Source: Clostridia bacterium (GTDB taxonomy: Bacteria; Bacillota; Clostridia; Lachnospirales; Lachnospiraceae). From it: 64,000 nt of DNA. The translations under genes and the position numbers were made by a program. Positions within the stretch are counted from its first letter, which is position 1. The number at the start of each line of letters is the position of its first letter. The notes beneath the pieces were generated by a model, which had not been told where the DNA came from, did no database searches, and saw only the letters and a program-made list of their open reading frames with translations. This document shows positions 25,403-34,784 of the stretch, in pieces. The stretch covers positions 1 to 64,000 of the forward strand of contig CAJTHL010000008.1 of the NCBI GenBank assembly GCA_910576205.1, given 5' to 3'.

Positions 25403-26284
25403 ATGACAGATTTAATCCGAACCGTCCGCTATCTCACGCAGCAGGAAAAAATCCGTTCCCGCGCCCTCTATGAGGAAATGTTCTGGGAGGATGAGGCTGC
25501 CTTTGTGGACGCGTACTATAAATATAAGGGAGCGTTTAACCGGGTCCTTGTTCTGGAGGAACAGGGGGAGCTGCTGTCCATGCTGCATTTGAACCCGTAC
25601 CGGTTCTGGATGCAGGGAGCGCTGGTGGAGAGCAGCTATATTGTGGCGGTGGCCACCCGGCCTGCTTACCGCCACCAGGGCTGTATGCGCAGGCTCCTGG
25701 AAAAGGCCCTGGAAGATTTATATGGGGAGGGGCAGCCCTTTGCCTTTCTGATGCCTGCAAAGGAGGCGATCTATACGCCTTTTGGTTTTCGTCCCATGAA
25801 AAACCGGGACGAGGAGAAATTTTCCGCTGCCTCCATGGAAGCGCTTCAAAAGGAATTTTCGCTCTTTGTATGGAAAGATGCGGATTACGAAAAGCAGCGT
25901 ATCCCGGATATGGAGTGGGAGACCACGCCTATGATGGTGCGGATTGTAAATCTGCGTAAGCTGCTGGCCCACATAGGTACAGGAACAAGCGACAATGTCT
26001 GTTTCCGGATCCGGATTGAGGATGAATTTCTGCCGGGAAACCAAGGGGATTATGAATGGATAGCAGAGGAAAAGACAAGCCGCCTGGAGCCCGTGGAGAA
26101 AATGGGCCAGAAGCTTAAAGGACAGGAGGGCCCGTATTTAAAAGCAGATATTGCGGACCTTGGCAGTTTTCTGTTTGGGGCAAAGGAAGCAGCAGAGGTA
26201 TTTTTGGATTGTCCCCTGGAAATTCTGAAGAAATTGGAAAAAATCCAGGTTATCAGAAAAATATTTATCAATGAAACGGTCTGA
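25403..26284 (+). CDS. GNAT acetyltransferase, Eis-like
   Basis: A protein of 293 residues. The acetyl-CoA-binding segment VVAVATRPAYRHQGCMRRLL-like run (residues about 80-100, with the Arg-x-x-Gly turn) is typical of GNAT enzymes. LMPAKEAIYTPFGF follows, a phrase frequent in Eis-type proteins, whose C-terminal half is a second GNAT fold plus a sterol-carrier-like domain. The length is shorter than Eis (about 400), so it may be a reduced form. The substrate is unknown. It lies 28 bases after ispF, so the two may be co-transcribed. It ends only a few bases before the T-box promoter. Confidence 0.75.
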   Translation: MTDLIRTVRYLTQQEKIRSRALYEEMFWEDEAAFVDAYYKYKGAFNRVLVLEEQGELLSMLHLNPYRFWMQGALVESSYIVAVATRPAYRHQGCMRRLLEKALEDLYGEGQPFAFLMPAKEAIYTPFGFRPMKNRDEEKFSAASMEALQKEFSLFVWKDADYEKQRIPDMEWETTPMMVRIVNLRKLLAHIGTGTSDNVCFRIRIEDEFLPGNQGDYEWIAEEKTSRLEPVEKMGQKLKGQEGPYLKADIADLGSFLFGAKEAAEVFLDCPLEILKKLEKIQVIRKIFINETV

Positions 26285-26288
26285 TAGC

Positions 26289-26317
26289 TTGACAAATCTC
26301 CTTTTTTTGCATATGCT
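26289..26317 (+). promoter_or_regulatory. Promoter of the cysE-cysS operon
   Basis: TTGACA at 26289-26294, a 17-base spacer, then TATGCT at 26312-26317. This is a strong SigA-type promoter placed directly upstream of the T-box leader and just after the acetyltransferase stop codon. Confidence 0.75.
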
Positions 26318-26323
26318 AGAACA

Positions 26324-26578
26324 TAACTGTAGAGGAAAAGGCAGAGAACGAAAAAGTAATTCGTCTGGAAGCAGCAGAGAGAGACTGTCGCCGGCTGAAA
26401 GCAGTTTTGGCGGAAGGATGAATGAAGTGCATTCGGGAGCTGACCCGGTGAGACAAAAGTTTAGCCGGGTACGCGCAGCGCACGTTACGCGCCAGAGGGA
26501 AAGGCATGTGCCTTTAATCAGAGTGGAACCGCGGATTGAATTCGTCTCTTAGACAAATTCAGTTTGCGGTGTTTTTCG
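26324..26578 (+). ncRNA. Cysteine T-box leader
   Basis: The conserved T-box sequence appears as AGAGTGGAACCGCGG near 26519-26533. It is followed by a terminator arm pair (GCGGATTGAATTCGTCT with AGACAAATTCAGTTTGCGG, ending in TTTTT). The specifier region near 26425 holds TGC, a Cys codon, in the expected bulge next to GAATGAAG. Uncharged tRNA-Cys should pair with it and with the T-box bulge to stabilise the antiterminator and let transcription proceed into cysE and cysS. This fits both downstream genes. The 400-base stretch between 26285 and 26688 holds only this leader and its promoter. Confidence 0.9.
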
Positions 26579-26688
26579 TGCAGGGAATAAGCTTTTTCCT
26601 GCTTGGGGCGAAGCCCGCGGCAAAGCTTTAGCCAGGCGGAGACTGGGTGGGCATAGCAGATATGCAGTTTAAGTCAGGAGGGGAAAGT

Positions 26689-27411
26689 ATGGGTATGATG
26701 GAAGATATCCGGGACGAATTCCAGGCAATCCAGGAACGTGATCCCGCGATTAAGCTGAAGGCGGAGGTGCTTTTGTACCCCTGCTTCTGGGCGGTGTTAT
26801 ATTACCGGATTGCCCACCGGTGGTATCAGAAGGGACATTTTTTCCGGGCCAGATGGCTGTCCCAGCGGGCGGCCAGAAAGACAGGGATTGAGATTCACCC
26901 TGGAGCTACCATTGGCCGGGGGTTGTTTATCGACCACGGTTCCGGGGTAATTATTGGGGAGACGGCTATACTGGGTGACAATGTGACGCTGTACCAGGGA
27001 GTAACTCTGGGCGGAACGGGAAAAGAGAAGGGGAAACGTCACCCCACCCTGGAGGACAATGTGATGGTCAGCGCCGGAGCCAAGATTCTGGGCTCCTTTA
27101 CCATAGGGGAAAATTCCAAGATCGGCGCAGGCTCTGTGGTGTTGGCGGAGGTGCCGCCCAACTGTACGGTAGTGGGCGTGCCGGGCAGGATTGTCCGCCA
27201 GGACAATGTAAAGATTCCCAGAAACGATCTGGACCAGGTACATCTGCCAGACCCGGTAGCCGCAGATCTGCGGGAGCTGCGTAAAGAAAATGAGCTGCTT
27301 CGTGGTAAGTTAGCCCTCCTGGAGGCGGAGGAGGCCCGGCGGAAGGCAAAAAAGGCGGCGAAGAAAGAGGCAAAAAAAGAGGCCGGAATGCTAAAGGAAG
27401 AGACAAAATAG
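26689..27411 (+). CDS. cysE: Serine O-acetyltransferase
   Basis: A protein of about 240 residues. The hexapeptide repeats of the left-handed beta helix are clear (GIEIHPGATIGRGLFIDHGS, GVIIGETAILGDNV, LGGTGKEKGKRHPTLEDNV, IGAGSVVLAEVP). His in FIDHGSGVVIGE-like context is catalytic. It converts L-serine and acetyl-CoA to O-acetylserine, the cysteine precursor. I chose the ATG at 26689, which has AGGAGGGG upstream, rather than a GTG at 26647. The C-terminus is a Lys/Ala/Glu-rich coiled tail of about 45 residues. It is controlled by the Cys T-box and precedes cysS, as in Bacillus. Confidence 0.95.
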   Translation: MGMMEDIRDEFQAIQERDPAIKLKAEVLLYPCFWAVLYYRIAHRWYQKGHFFRARWLSQRAARKTGIEIHPGATIGRGLFIDHGSGVIIGETAILGDNVTLYQGVTLGGTGKEKGKRHPTLEDNVMVSAGAKILGSFTIGENSKIGAGSVVLAEVPPNCTVVGVPGRIVRQDNVKIPRNDLDQVHLPDPVAADLRELRKENELLRGKLALLEAEEARRKAKKAAKKEAKKEAGMLKEETK

Positions 27412-27441
27412 ATGTTTACAGAGAAGGGAGAACAAAGAAAG

Positions 27442-28848
27442 ATGCAGGTATACAATACACTGACAAAGAAAAAAGAGGAGTTTGTGCCTCTGGAAGAGGG
27501 GAAGGTGCGCATGTATGTGTGTGGCCCTACGGTTTACAATTTTATCCATATTGGAAACGCCCGGCCTATGATTGTGTTTGACACCGTGCGCCGTTATATG
27601 GAGTACAAGGGATATGAAGTGAACTACGTGTCTAATTTCACAGATGTGGACGACAAGATTATCAGGAAGGCCAATGAGGAGGGGGTTTCCCCGGAAGAGA
27701 TTTCCAGGCGGTATATTGCGGAGTGTAAAAAGGACATGTCCATGATGAATGTAAAGCCTGCCACCACCCATCCCCTGGCCACCCAGGAGATTGACGGCAT
27801 GCTGGAGATGATTCAGACCCTTATAGATAAGGGGTACGCCTATGAAGTGAACGGAACCGTATATTTCCGCACCCGGAAATTTGCCTCCTACGGGAAGCTG
27901 TCACACAAGAATCTGGATGATCTCCGGGGCGGAAACCGCTCCCTTCTGGTGACCGGTGAGGAGGAGAAGGAGGATCCCCTGGATTTCGTGCTGTGGAAAC
28001 CCAGGAAAGAAGGGGAGCCCTTCTGGGAGTCGCCCTGGAGCCAGGGACGTCCCGGATGGCATATTGAGTGCTCCGTCATGTCAAAGAAATATCTGGGAGA
28101 GCAGATTGATATTCACGCAGGTGGGGAAGATCTTGTTTTTCCCCACCATGAGAATGAGATCGCCCAGAGCGAGGCCTGCAACGGAAAGGAATTTGCCCAT
28201 TACTGGCTCCACAACGCATTTCTGAATATAGACAACAGAAAAATGTCAAAATCCCTGGGAAATTTCTTCACCGTGCGGGAGATTAGTGAGAAATACGATC
28301 TGCAGGTACTGCGTTTCTTTATGCTAAGCGCCCACTATCGCAGCCCCTTGAATTTCAGCGGGGAGCTTATGGAGGCTGCCCGGAACGGATTGGGACGTCT
28401 GGCGACCACGGCGGAGAACCTGAAATATCTGGGAGAACATGCTGGGGAGGGAGAGAAAACCTCCGGGGAGCATGAGCTTCTTGCCCAGGCAGGGGAATTT
28501 ACAAAGAAGTTTGAGGCGGCCATGGAGGATGATTTCAATACGGCGGACGCTATTGCGGCAGTTTTTGAGCTGGCAAAGTATCTGAATACAAATACCAGCG
28601 CCCAGAACACAAAGGCATATCTGGGAGAATGCCTGGAGCTTCTGGTGAAGCTTGGGGATATTCTGGGACTGATACTGCTAAAGGAGGAGGAGCTTCTGGA
28701 CGGAGACATTGAGGCTTTGATTGCAGAGCGCCAGGCTGCCAGGAAGGCGAAGAATTTTGCCCGTGCGGACGAGATCCGCGCCCAGCTTCTGGAGAAGGGC
28801 ATTGTTCTGGAGGATACCCGGGAGGGCGTAAAGTGGAAGAGGGCTTAG
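27442..28848 (+). CDS. cysS: Cysteinyl-tRNA synthetase
   Basis: A protein of about 468 residues. The class I HIGH motif is HIGN following YVCGPTVYNF. The zinc-binding Cys in MYVCGP, Cys in IECSVM and the His/Glu residues in GGEDLVFPHHENEI fit the family, and the KMSKS motif is in full (RKMSKSLGNF). It charges tRNA-Cys with cysteine. The start at 27442 (MQVYNTLTKKKEEF) matches family N-termini; an in-frame ATG at 27412 is less likely. It shares the T-box operon with cysE, which links cysteine supply and use. Confidence 0.96.
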   Translation: MQVYNTLTKKKEEFVPLEEGKVRMYVCGPTVYNFIHIGNARPMIVFDTVRRYMEYKGYEVNYVSNFTDVDDKIIRKANEEGVSPEEISRRYIAECKKDMSMMNVKPATTHPLATQEIDGMLEMIQTLIDKGYAYEVNGTVYFRTRKFASYGKLSHKNLDDLRGGNRSLLVTGEEEKEDPLDFVLWKPRKEGEPFWESPWSQGRPGWHIECSVMSKKYLGEQIDIHAGGEDLVFPHHENEIAQSEACNGKEFAHYWLHNAFLNIDNRKMSKSLGNFFTVREISEKYDLQVLRFFMLSAHYRSPLNFSGELMEAARNGLGRLATTAENLKYLGEHAGEGEKTSGEHELLAQAGEFTKKFEAAMEDDFNTADAIAAVFELAKYLNTNTSAQNTKAYLGECLELLVKLGDILGLILLKEEELLDGDIEALIAERQAARKAKNFARADEIRAQLLEKGIVLEDTREGVKWKRA

Positions 28849-29372
28849 GGAAATTCGTTAACGAGGGTGAAAGGGAAACCTGTGCAGAAGAACCCGTGGA
28901 GAAGTGGGATATGGAAAAAGGTCTGCGGGAAATAGCGGAAACATTCGAAAATTTATTTGCGCTTCCGCATGTGGACATTAAGACTTACTCTCCGCTGACC
29001 CTGGCCTATATGGGGGACGGAATCTATGAGCTGATTATCCGCACCATTCTGGTAAAACAGGGAAATGCCCAGGCTGGCAGGCTGCACAAAAGAGCCAGCA
29101 GCCTGGTAAAGGCATCCGCTCAGGCTGCCATGCTCCAGGCTTTTAAGGAGGATTTGACGGAGGAGGAGCTTGCGGTCTTTAAGAGAGGGCGAAACGCCCA
29201 TCCCGGCACTATGGCCAAAAACGCTACCGTGTCGGACTACAAAAAGGCCACCGGATTTGAGGCCTTGATGGGATACCTGTATTTAAAGGGAGACTGGGAG
29301 AGGCTTTTCGAACTGGTCAGACAGGGATTGACAAAAGGAGAATTTATATGCGATATGAAACATTTACCATAG
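28833..29372 (+). CDS. mrnC: Mini-ribonuclease 3
   Basis: A protein of up to 179 residues. The RNase III-type domain without a dsRNA-binding domain is recognisable: YSPLTLAYMGDGIYELIIRT carries the catalytic Asp and Glu region, and KRGRNAHPGTMAKNATV follows. It matures 23S rRNA in Firmicutes. The frame opens with GTG at 28833, inside the end of cysS and behind GGGAGG. An ATG at 28911 would give 153 residues, nearer the usual length. The order cysS-mrnC-rlmB is conserved in Bacillus and clostridia, which supports the call. Confidence 0.9.
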   Translation: MEEGLGKFVNEGERETCAEEPVEKWDMEKGLREIAETFENLFALPHVDIKTYSPLTLAYMGDGIYELIIRTILVKQGNAQAGRLHKRASSLVKASAQAAMLQAFKEDLTEEELAVFKRGRNAHPGTMAKNATVSDYKKATGFEALMGYLYLKGDWERLFELVRQGLTKGEFICDMKHLP

Positions 29373-30091
29373 AGGGGCGAAACGCAGTGCTGGAGGCGTT
29401 CCGTTCCGGCAGGCCAATCGACAGGTTGTTTATTCTGGACGGCTGTCAGGACGGCCCTGTTAACACCATCAAGCGGGAGGCCAGAAAGCAGGATGTGATT
29501 CTCACGTTTGTCAGCAGGGAACGCCTGGATCAGATGTCAGAAACAGGCAGCCATCAGGGCGTTATCGCTTATGCGGCAGCTTATGCTTATGCCCAGGTGG
29601 AGGACATGCTTGCCCTTGCCAGGGACCGGGAAGAGGAGCCGTTTCTGTTTCTGCTGGACAATATAGAAGACCCGCATAATCTGGGAGCCATTATCCGTAC
29701 AGCCAATCTGGCGGGAGCCCACGGGGTTATTATACCCAAGCGGCGGGCGGCAGGGCTTACGGCCACGGTTGCAAAGGCTTCCGCCGGCGCGCTGAATTAT
29801 ACGCCGGTGGCCAAGGTCACTAACCTGGCGGCCACCATTGAGGAATTAAAAAAACAAGGCCTCTGGTTTGTCTGCGCGGATATGGAGGGGGAAACCATGT
29901 ACCGGGTAAACCTGAAAGGGCCCATGGGCCTGGTTATTGGAAGCGAGGGTCAGGGCGTGGGGCGTCTGGTGAAAGAGAAATGCGATTATGTGGCGTCCAT
30001 TCCCATGAAGGGGGATATCGATTCCCTAAACGCCTCTGTGGCAGCAGGCGTGCTGGCCTATGAGATAGTCCGGCAGAGGATGCAGGGGTAG
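29348..30091 (+). CDS. rlmB: 23S rRNA (guanosine-2'-O)-methyltransferase RlmB
   Basis: A protein of 247 residues of the SpoU/TrmH family. The N-terminal substrate-binding part (FTIEGRNAVLEAFRSGRPID) is followed by the trefoil-knot SAM domain: LDNIEDPHNLGAIIRTAN, GLVIGSEGQGVGRLV and IPMKGDIDSLNASVAAGVL are motifs 1-3. It methylates 23S rRNA. It overlaps mrnC by 25 bases. Other SpoU members (TrmH-type) look similar, but the length and gene order favour RlmB. Confidence 0.92.
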   Translation: MRYETFTIEGRNAVLEAFRSGRPIDRLFILDGCQDGPVNTIKREARKQDVILTFVSRERLDQMSETGSHQGVIAYAAAYAYAQVEDMLALARDREEEPFLFLLDNIEDPHNLGAIIRTANLAGAHGVIIPKRRAAGLTATVAKASAGALNYTPVAKVTNLAATIEELKKQGLWFVCADMEGETMYRVNLKGPMGLVIGSEGQGVGRLVKEKCDYVASIPMKGDIDSLNASVAAGVLAYEIVRQRMQG

Positions 30092-30189
30092 AATGGGCCG
30101 GAGTACGGATTGGGGGCCGGAAACGCGGATTGCAGACCGGAAATGCCCATTGCAGGTTAAATGCAGTCATCACAGACAGGAGGCAGTGG

Positions 30190-30753
30190 ATGAAGGAATA
30201 CCGGGAATTAGCGGAGGAGGATTTGCTTGCGCTGCTTAGGGGCGGGGATACCGCCTGTATGGAGGTGCTTATAGAACGATACCGGGGCATGGTGAAAAAC
30301 CAGGCAAGAGCCCTGTATCTCATAGGCGGCGATCAGGAAGACCTGATTCAGGAGGGAATGATCGGGCTCTTTAAGGCTATCCGGGACTACAGCCCCGCGA
30401 AAGCAGGGAGCTTTTCGTCGTTTGCCAGGCTCTGCGTGACCCGTCAGCTCTACAGCGCCATCCAGGCATCCAACAGGCAGAAGCATACGCCCCTTAACAC
30501 GTATGTGGAGCTGTCCCCGGCCCTCCATGAGGGCCAGGACGGCCCTCTGGAGCAGAGCCCGGAGGAATTTTTTATTGCCCAGGAGAGCATGAACGCCCTG
30601 GGAGAAAAGCTGCGCCTGCAGCTGAGCGGATTTGAAAAGCAGGTGCTGGATTTGTATCTGGACGGGGCCGGTTACCAGGAGATTGCGGAAAAGCTGGGGA
30701 AAAAACCGAAGGCAGTGGATAACGCGCTGCAGAGGATACGGAAAAAGGTGTGA
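30190..30753 (+). CDS. sigH: RNA polymerase sigma factor SigH
   Basis: A protein of 187 residues with sigma-70 region 2 (DQEDLIQEGMIGLFKAIRDY, then FSSFARLCVTRQLYSAI) and region 4 (LSGFEKQVLDLYLDGAGYQE, followed by the helix-turn-helix IAEKLGKKPKAVDNALQRIR). The order rlmB-sigH matches Bacillus and many clostridia, where SigH controls early sporulation. The start at 30190 has AGGAGG seven bases upstream; an earlier in-frame ATG exists at 30130. It implies that the organism is a spore former or has the SigH regulon. Confidence 0.85.
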   Translation: MKEYRELAEEDLLALLRGGDTACMEVLIERYRGMVKNQARALYLIGGDQEDLIQEGMIGLFKAIRDYSPAKAGSFSSFARLCVTRQLYSAIQASNRQKHTPLNTYVELSPALHEGQDGPLEQSPEEFFIAQESMNALGEKLRLQLSGFEKQVLDLYLDGAGYQEIAEKLGKKPKAVDNALQRIRKKV

Positions 30754-30802
30754 GGACATAGACTCATGCCTTTTCTTTTCGGGTAAATTTGGGGATGGAC
30801 TT

Positions 30803-30858
30803 TGGGATACGGATGTGTTATAATTATTTCTGTGAAACGATTCATGAAATGAAACGAT
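30803..30858 (+). promoter_or_regulatory. Promoter and LacI-type operator of the sugar operon
   Basis: TATAAT at 30819-30824 is preceded by a 17-base spacer and a weak -35 box (TGGACT). Just downstream, 30833-30858 reads TGAAACGATTCATGAAATGA followed by AACGAT. The core AAACGATTCATG also appears at 41691-41703 before the LacI-type regulator gene. It overlaps the expected transcription start, as a repressor site would. Confidence 0.6.
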
Positions 30859-30916
30859 AATGAACATAAGGGAGAGTCCCATATGGATCTACATGAACGT
30901 GAAAGGAGCGGTATCT

Positions 30917-31972
30917 ATGCCAGGAGAACTGATGCAGAAGGTAGGAAGTATCCAACAGACAGCCTTTGTAAGAGCGCTGGATTTTTCGGAAGGCAGGGCA
31001 AAGGGGATGCGGGCTTATGACGTAAAAAACGGGTTTATGCGGTTCCAGGTGCTGGCAGATAAATGCCTGGATATCAGCGAATTTTCCTGGAGAGGGCTTA
31101 ACTTTTCTTTTTTGGGGAAACAGGGTCTGATTGGAAGGATGGATTATGATACCCATGGGGAGGAGGGGACAGGCAGCCTTATGGGAGGCCTTTTGTTTAC
31201 CTGCGGGTTGGAAAACACCTGCGTTCCCTGCCAGGAGGGGGATAATTATTTTCCTATGCATGGGAGAATACGTTCTGCGCCAGCAGAATACACGGGCTCC
31301 TGCGCCAAATGGGAGGAGGATGGATATCATATGTCTGTGTTCGGCCAGATGAGGGAGGCAAAGCTTTTTGGTCATAACCTTACGCTGGATCGGAGGATAG
31401 AGACGGTTTACGGGGAAAAAACTGTTACGATCACAGATGTTATTGAAAATACTGCTTTCCGGCCAGAGCCCATGATGCTGCTCTACCATATCAATATGGG
31501 CTATCCTTTTCTGGAGCCTGGATGCGAGGTAGTACTGCCTACCCTGGGAGCTGTCCCCCGGGATAAGGAGGCGCAAAAAGACGCCCATCTCTGGAACAAA
31601 ATGGAGGAGCCTGTGGAAGATGAGCCCGAACGGGTGTATCTGCATGAACTGGCAGCTTATGAGAATGGGGATACCTTTGCAGCTCTCATTAACCCGGAAC
31701 GAAAGGCAGGGCTGAAAATAAAGTTTAACAAACGTTATCTCCCCCATTTTGTTCAGTGGAAATCTTTGGCCTGCGGAGATTATGTGATGGGCCTGGAGCC
31801 TACAAACTCCGGGGTCTATGGGAGAACCAGGGAGGGGGAGCGCCTCCATATGTTAAACCCCTTTGAAAAGGAGAAGATCGTGCTTCAGATAGAAGTGCTG
31901 GAGCAAGAGGAAGAGATTGCGCGGACCAGGTGGGAGGCCCGGGAGCTTGTCAGGGGGAAAACGCCGATTTAA
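30917..31972 (+). CDS. DUF4432 aldose-1-epimerase-like protein
   Basis: A protein of 351 residues from ATG 30917, which has AAAGGAG eight bases upstream. ALDFSEGRAKGMRAYDV and VLADKCLDISEFSWRGLNF are conserved in DUF4432 proteins, which share the galactose mutarotase fold. MHGRIRSAP near 115-125 and LLYHINMGYPF near 190 carry His residues that line the sugar pocket. It probably interconverts anomers of the sugar taken up by the ABC transporter encoded just downstream. It heads a seven-gene operon. An exact substrate cannot be read from the sequence. Confidence 0.8.
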   Translation: MPGELMQKVGSIQQTAFVRALDFSEGRAKGMRAYDVKNGFMRFQVLADKCLDISEFSWRGLNFSFLGKQGLIGRMDYDTHGEEGTGSLMGGLLFTCGLENTCVPCQEGDNYFPMHGRIRSAPAEYTGSCAKWEEDGYHMSVFGQMREAKLFGHNLTLDRRIETVYGEKTVTITDVIENTAFRPEPMMLLYHINMGYPFLEPGCEVVLPTLGAVPRDKEAQKDAHLWNKMEEPVEDEPERVYLHELAAYENGDTFAALINPERKAGLKIKFNKRYLPHFVQWKSLACGDYVMGLEPTNSGVYGRTREGERLHMLNPFEKEKIVLQIEVLEQEEEIARTRWEARELVRGKTPI

Positions 31973-32036
31973 TGGCGCTGCACGATAAAAGGCAGCAGCT
32001 TTTAAATAAACAAAATTTTTAAGGAGGAACAGTAAC

Positions 32037-33200
32037 ATGATGAAAAAGAAATTAGCTATGGCAGTAGCCGGAATTATGGTGATTGGATTGCTGACAGGTT
32101 GTGGAGGAAAGACCACAGAGACACAGGAACCTGTTACAGAACAGGAAGCTTCAGCTGGAGAAGAAAATGATGTTCAGGAACCCGGGGGGGGGGTAGATAG
32201 CTCCAGTACAGGAGAAGGTCTGATCGGCGTTTCTATGCCGACCCAGTCTTTACAAAGGTGGAATCAGGACGGAGACAATCTGAATAAATTTCTTACAGAA
32301 ATGGGTTATGAAGTTGACCTGCAATACGCGGACAATGAAGTGCCAACCCAGGTTTCTCAGATTGAGAATATGATAACAAAAAATGCAAAGGTTCTGATTA
32401 TTGCCCCTGTTGACGGAGGAGCCCTTTCCGCCGTGCTGTCTGAGGCGAAGGAAGCAGGCATTACGGTGATTGCCCACGACAGGTTTATCACCGGCACACA
32501 GGATGTGGATTGTGTAGGAACCTTTGACAATGCCAAGGTAGGGGCGCTGCAGGGTCAGTATATTGTGGACGCTCTGGATCTTGAAAACGCGGAGGGGCCG
32601 TTTAATCTGGAGATTGTTGCAGGATCCCTGGATGATGATAACGCCGCTTATTTCCTTGGAGGAGCCATGGAAATTCTTCAGCCCTACATAGACAGTGGGA
32701 AACTGGTTGTCCGCTCCGGGCAGACCACCAGGGAGCAGTGTGCTACGGAGGCATGGCAGACAGATGTGGCCCAGGCAAGAATGGACAATATTCTCACAGC
32801 TTATTACACCACAGAAAGACTTGATGCAGTTCTCTGCTCTAACGACTCCACATCCCTTGGAGCCCAGTCTGCGCTGAAGTCCGCAGGCTATGGGACAGAG
32901 GATCTTCCCTTCCCGGTTCTGACAGGACAGGATTGCGATATTGCTAATGTAAAAGCCATTATAGCGGGAGAGCAGTCCATGTCTGTATTTAAAGACACAA
33001 GGGCCCTGGCGGAAGTGATTGCCCAAATGGCGGATACCTTTGTAAAGGGAGGAGAGCCGGAGTATAACGACACTGAGACCTACAACAACGGCGCAAAGGT
33101 GGTTCCGGCATATGCCCTTGATCCCATTGTGGTGACAAAGGATAACTATAAGGAGGTCCTCATTGATTCTGGCTACTATACAGAGGATGAACTGAAATAG
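32037..33200 (+). CDS. chvE: ChvE-type sugar-binding lipoprotein
   Basis: A protein of 387 residues. The signal peptide MMKKKLAMAVAGIMVIGLL ends in a lipobox (LTGCG), so it is a lipoprotein. After an acidic linker containing a G10 DNA tract comes a periplasmic-binding-protein fold with sugar-binding features: IGVSMPTQSLQRWNQDGDN, LIIAPVDGGALSAVL, VIAHDRFITG, LCSNDSTSLGAQSALKSAG. Proteins of this type bind aldoses such as xylose, arabinose, galactose and glucose. It is the receptor of the MmsA/MmsB transporter encoded by the next two genes. Confidence 0.88.
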   Translation: MMKKKLAMAVAGIMVIGLLTGCGGKTTETQEPVTEQEASAGEENDVQEPGGGVDSSSTGEGLIGVSMPTQSLQRWNQDGDNLNKFLTEMGYEVDLQYADNEVPTQVSQIENMITKNAKVLIIAPVDGGALSAVLSEAKEAGITVIAHDRFITGTQDVDCVGTFDNAKVGALQGQYIVDALDLENAEGPFNLEIVAGSLDDDNAAYFLGGAMEILQPYIDSGKLVVRSGQTTREQCATEAWQTDVAQARMDNILTAYYTTERLDAVLCSNDSTSLGAQSALKSAGYGTEDLPFPVLTGQDCDIANVKAIIAGEQSMSVFKDTRALAEVIAQMADTFVKGGEPEYNDTETYNNGAKVVPAYALDPIVVTKDNYKEVLIDSGYYTEDELK

Positions 33201-33233
33201 TATTTGACAAAAGCGCAGGTGGGAGAGAACGCA

Positions 33234-34784
33234 ATGGAACATATTGTATTGGAAATGCAGAACATTGTCAAGGAATTTCCAGGAGTCCGCGCCTTGGATA
33301 ATGTAAACATCAGAGTCAGGGAAAACACCATTCATGCCCTGGTAGGAGAGAACGGAGCAGGCAAATCTACGCTTATGAAGGTGTTAAGCGGGGTATACCC
33401 CTACGGCTCCTATGAAGGAAAGGTGCTTTTTGCAGGGGAAGAATGCCGTTTCCGGGGAATTAAGGAGAGCGAGAAAAAGGGGATTGTAATTATTCACCAG
33501 GAGCTTGCGCTGATTCCCCAGCTCTCAATTATGGAAAATATTTTCCTGGGAAATGAGCGGGCTGTAAAAGGCGTCATTAACTGGGAGGAGTGCAGGCGCA
33601 AAGCCCTGGAGCTAATGGAAACGGTAGGTCTGAAGGAGAATCCGGGGACGCTTATAAACCAGATCGGCGTGGGCAAGCAGCAGCTTGTGGAAATTGCGAA
33701 GGCATTGTCAAAGGATGTAAAATTGCTGATTCTTGACGAACCGACAGCAGCTCTTAACGATGAGGAAAGCCAGAAGCTATTGAACCTTATCCTTCATTTG
33801 AAAAAAGAATTCGGTATGACAGGGATTATTATTTCCCATAAGCTGGGAGAAATTCTTAAGGTGGCCGATGATATCACAGTGCTTCGTGACGGGAGCACTG
33901 TGGAATTTTTCTGTCCCGGGACGGAGGAGGTCACAGAGGACCAGATTATCAAAGGAATGGTGGGACGGGAGCTGACAAATCTGTATCCGGCAAGGGATGT
34001 GGAGATTGGCCCTCAGCGTTTTGAGATCAGAGACTGGACGGTGTATTCGGAGGAATACAGGGATCAGAAATTTATAGATAAGGTAAATATTACCCTTAAA
34101 AAGGGGGAGGTAGTGGGAATCGCAGGTCTTATGGGGGCCGGGCGCACGGAATTTGCCATGAGCGTTTTCGGGCGCAGCTTTGGAAGCAGGATCCAGGGGA
34201 CTGTGTACAAGGATGGGAAGGAGATTGACGTCAGTACGGTTTCCGCAGCCATAAAAAACGGGATTGCTTATCTGACAGAGGACAGGAAGGAACTGGGACT
34301 GCTTTTATACGAGAGTATCCGGAATAACATTACCCTTCCCAACCTTGCCCAGGTATCCGGAAAGGGTGTGATAAATGAAAATGAAGAGGTGAAGGTTGCG
34401 GAGGAATATTTCCATAAGCTGAATGTTAAAGCGCCGGGAATCCAGCAGCAGACAAATAACCTCTCTGGCGGCAACCAGCAAAAGGTGCTTCTGGCCCGCT
34501 GGATTCTTTCCCAGCCGGATCTGCTCATTCTGGATGAGCCTACACGGGGCATCGATGTGGGAGCTAAGTATGAAATCTACAACATTATAAACGACCTGGC
34601 CCGGGAGGGCAAATGCATTCTTGTAATTTCCTCTGAACTGCCGGAGGTGCTGGGTGTCTGCGACCGCATTTATGTGATGAAAGAAGGCAGCATTGTAGGA
34701 GAATTCTTAAAGGAGGATGCAAGCCAGGAAAAAATTATGAAGGTAATTGTACAAAGCGACAGGAGGGGCCGGGATGAATGCTGA
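33234..34784 (+). CDS. mmsA: Sugar ABC transporter ATP-binding protein, two ATPase domains
   Basis: A protein of 516 residues from ATG 33234, which has GGGAGAG upstream. Two ATPase halves are seen: a full Walker A (GENGAGKST) and a Walker B ([11 protein letters not shown]) in the first, and a degenerate Walker A (GLMGAGRTE), signature [14 protein letters not shown] and [12 protein letters not shown] in the second. This is the XylG/RbsA/MmsA arrangement. It powers uptake of monosaccharides bound by the upstream ChvE-like lipoprotein. Its end overlaps the permease start. Confidence 0.93.
   Translation: MEHIVLEMQNIVKEFPGVRALDNVNIRVRENTIHALVGENGAGKSTLMKVLSGVYPYGSYEGKVLFAGEECRFRGIKESEKKGIVIIHQELALIPQLSIMENIFLGNERAVKGVINWEECRRKALELMETVGLKENPGTLINQIGVGKQQLVEIAKALSKDVKLLILDEPTAALNDEESQKLLNLILHLKKEFGMTGIIISHKLGEILKVADDITVLRDGSTVEFFCPGTEEVTEDQIIKGMVGRELTNLYPARDVEIGPQRFEIRDWTVYSEEYRDQKFIDKVNITLKKGEVVGIAGLMGAGRTEFAMSVFGRSFGSRIQGTVYKDGKEIDVSTVSAAIKNGIAYLTEDRKELGLLLYESIRNNITLPNLAQVSGKGVINENEEVKVAEEYFHKLNVKAPGIQQQTNNLSGGNQQKVLLARWILSQPDLLILDEPTRGIDVGAKYEIYNIINDLAREGKCILVISSELPEVLGVCDRIYVMKEGSIVGEFLKEDASQEKIMKVIVQSDRRGRDEC

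Noticed and set aside
30092-30180. Short GC-rich imperfect repeats between rlmB and sigH
   Set aside because: Copies of a motif like CCGGAAA-ATTGCAG are too short and divergent to call a repeat element.
32250-33335. Minus-strand frame opposite the ChvE-type gene
   Set aside because: It is an antisense shadow with Cys/His-rich translation and no ribosome site.
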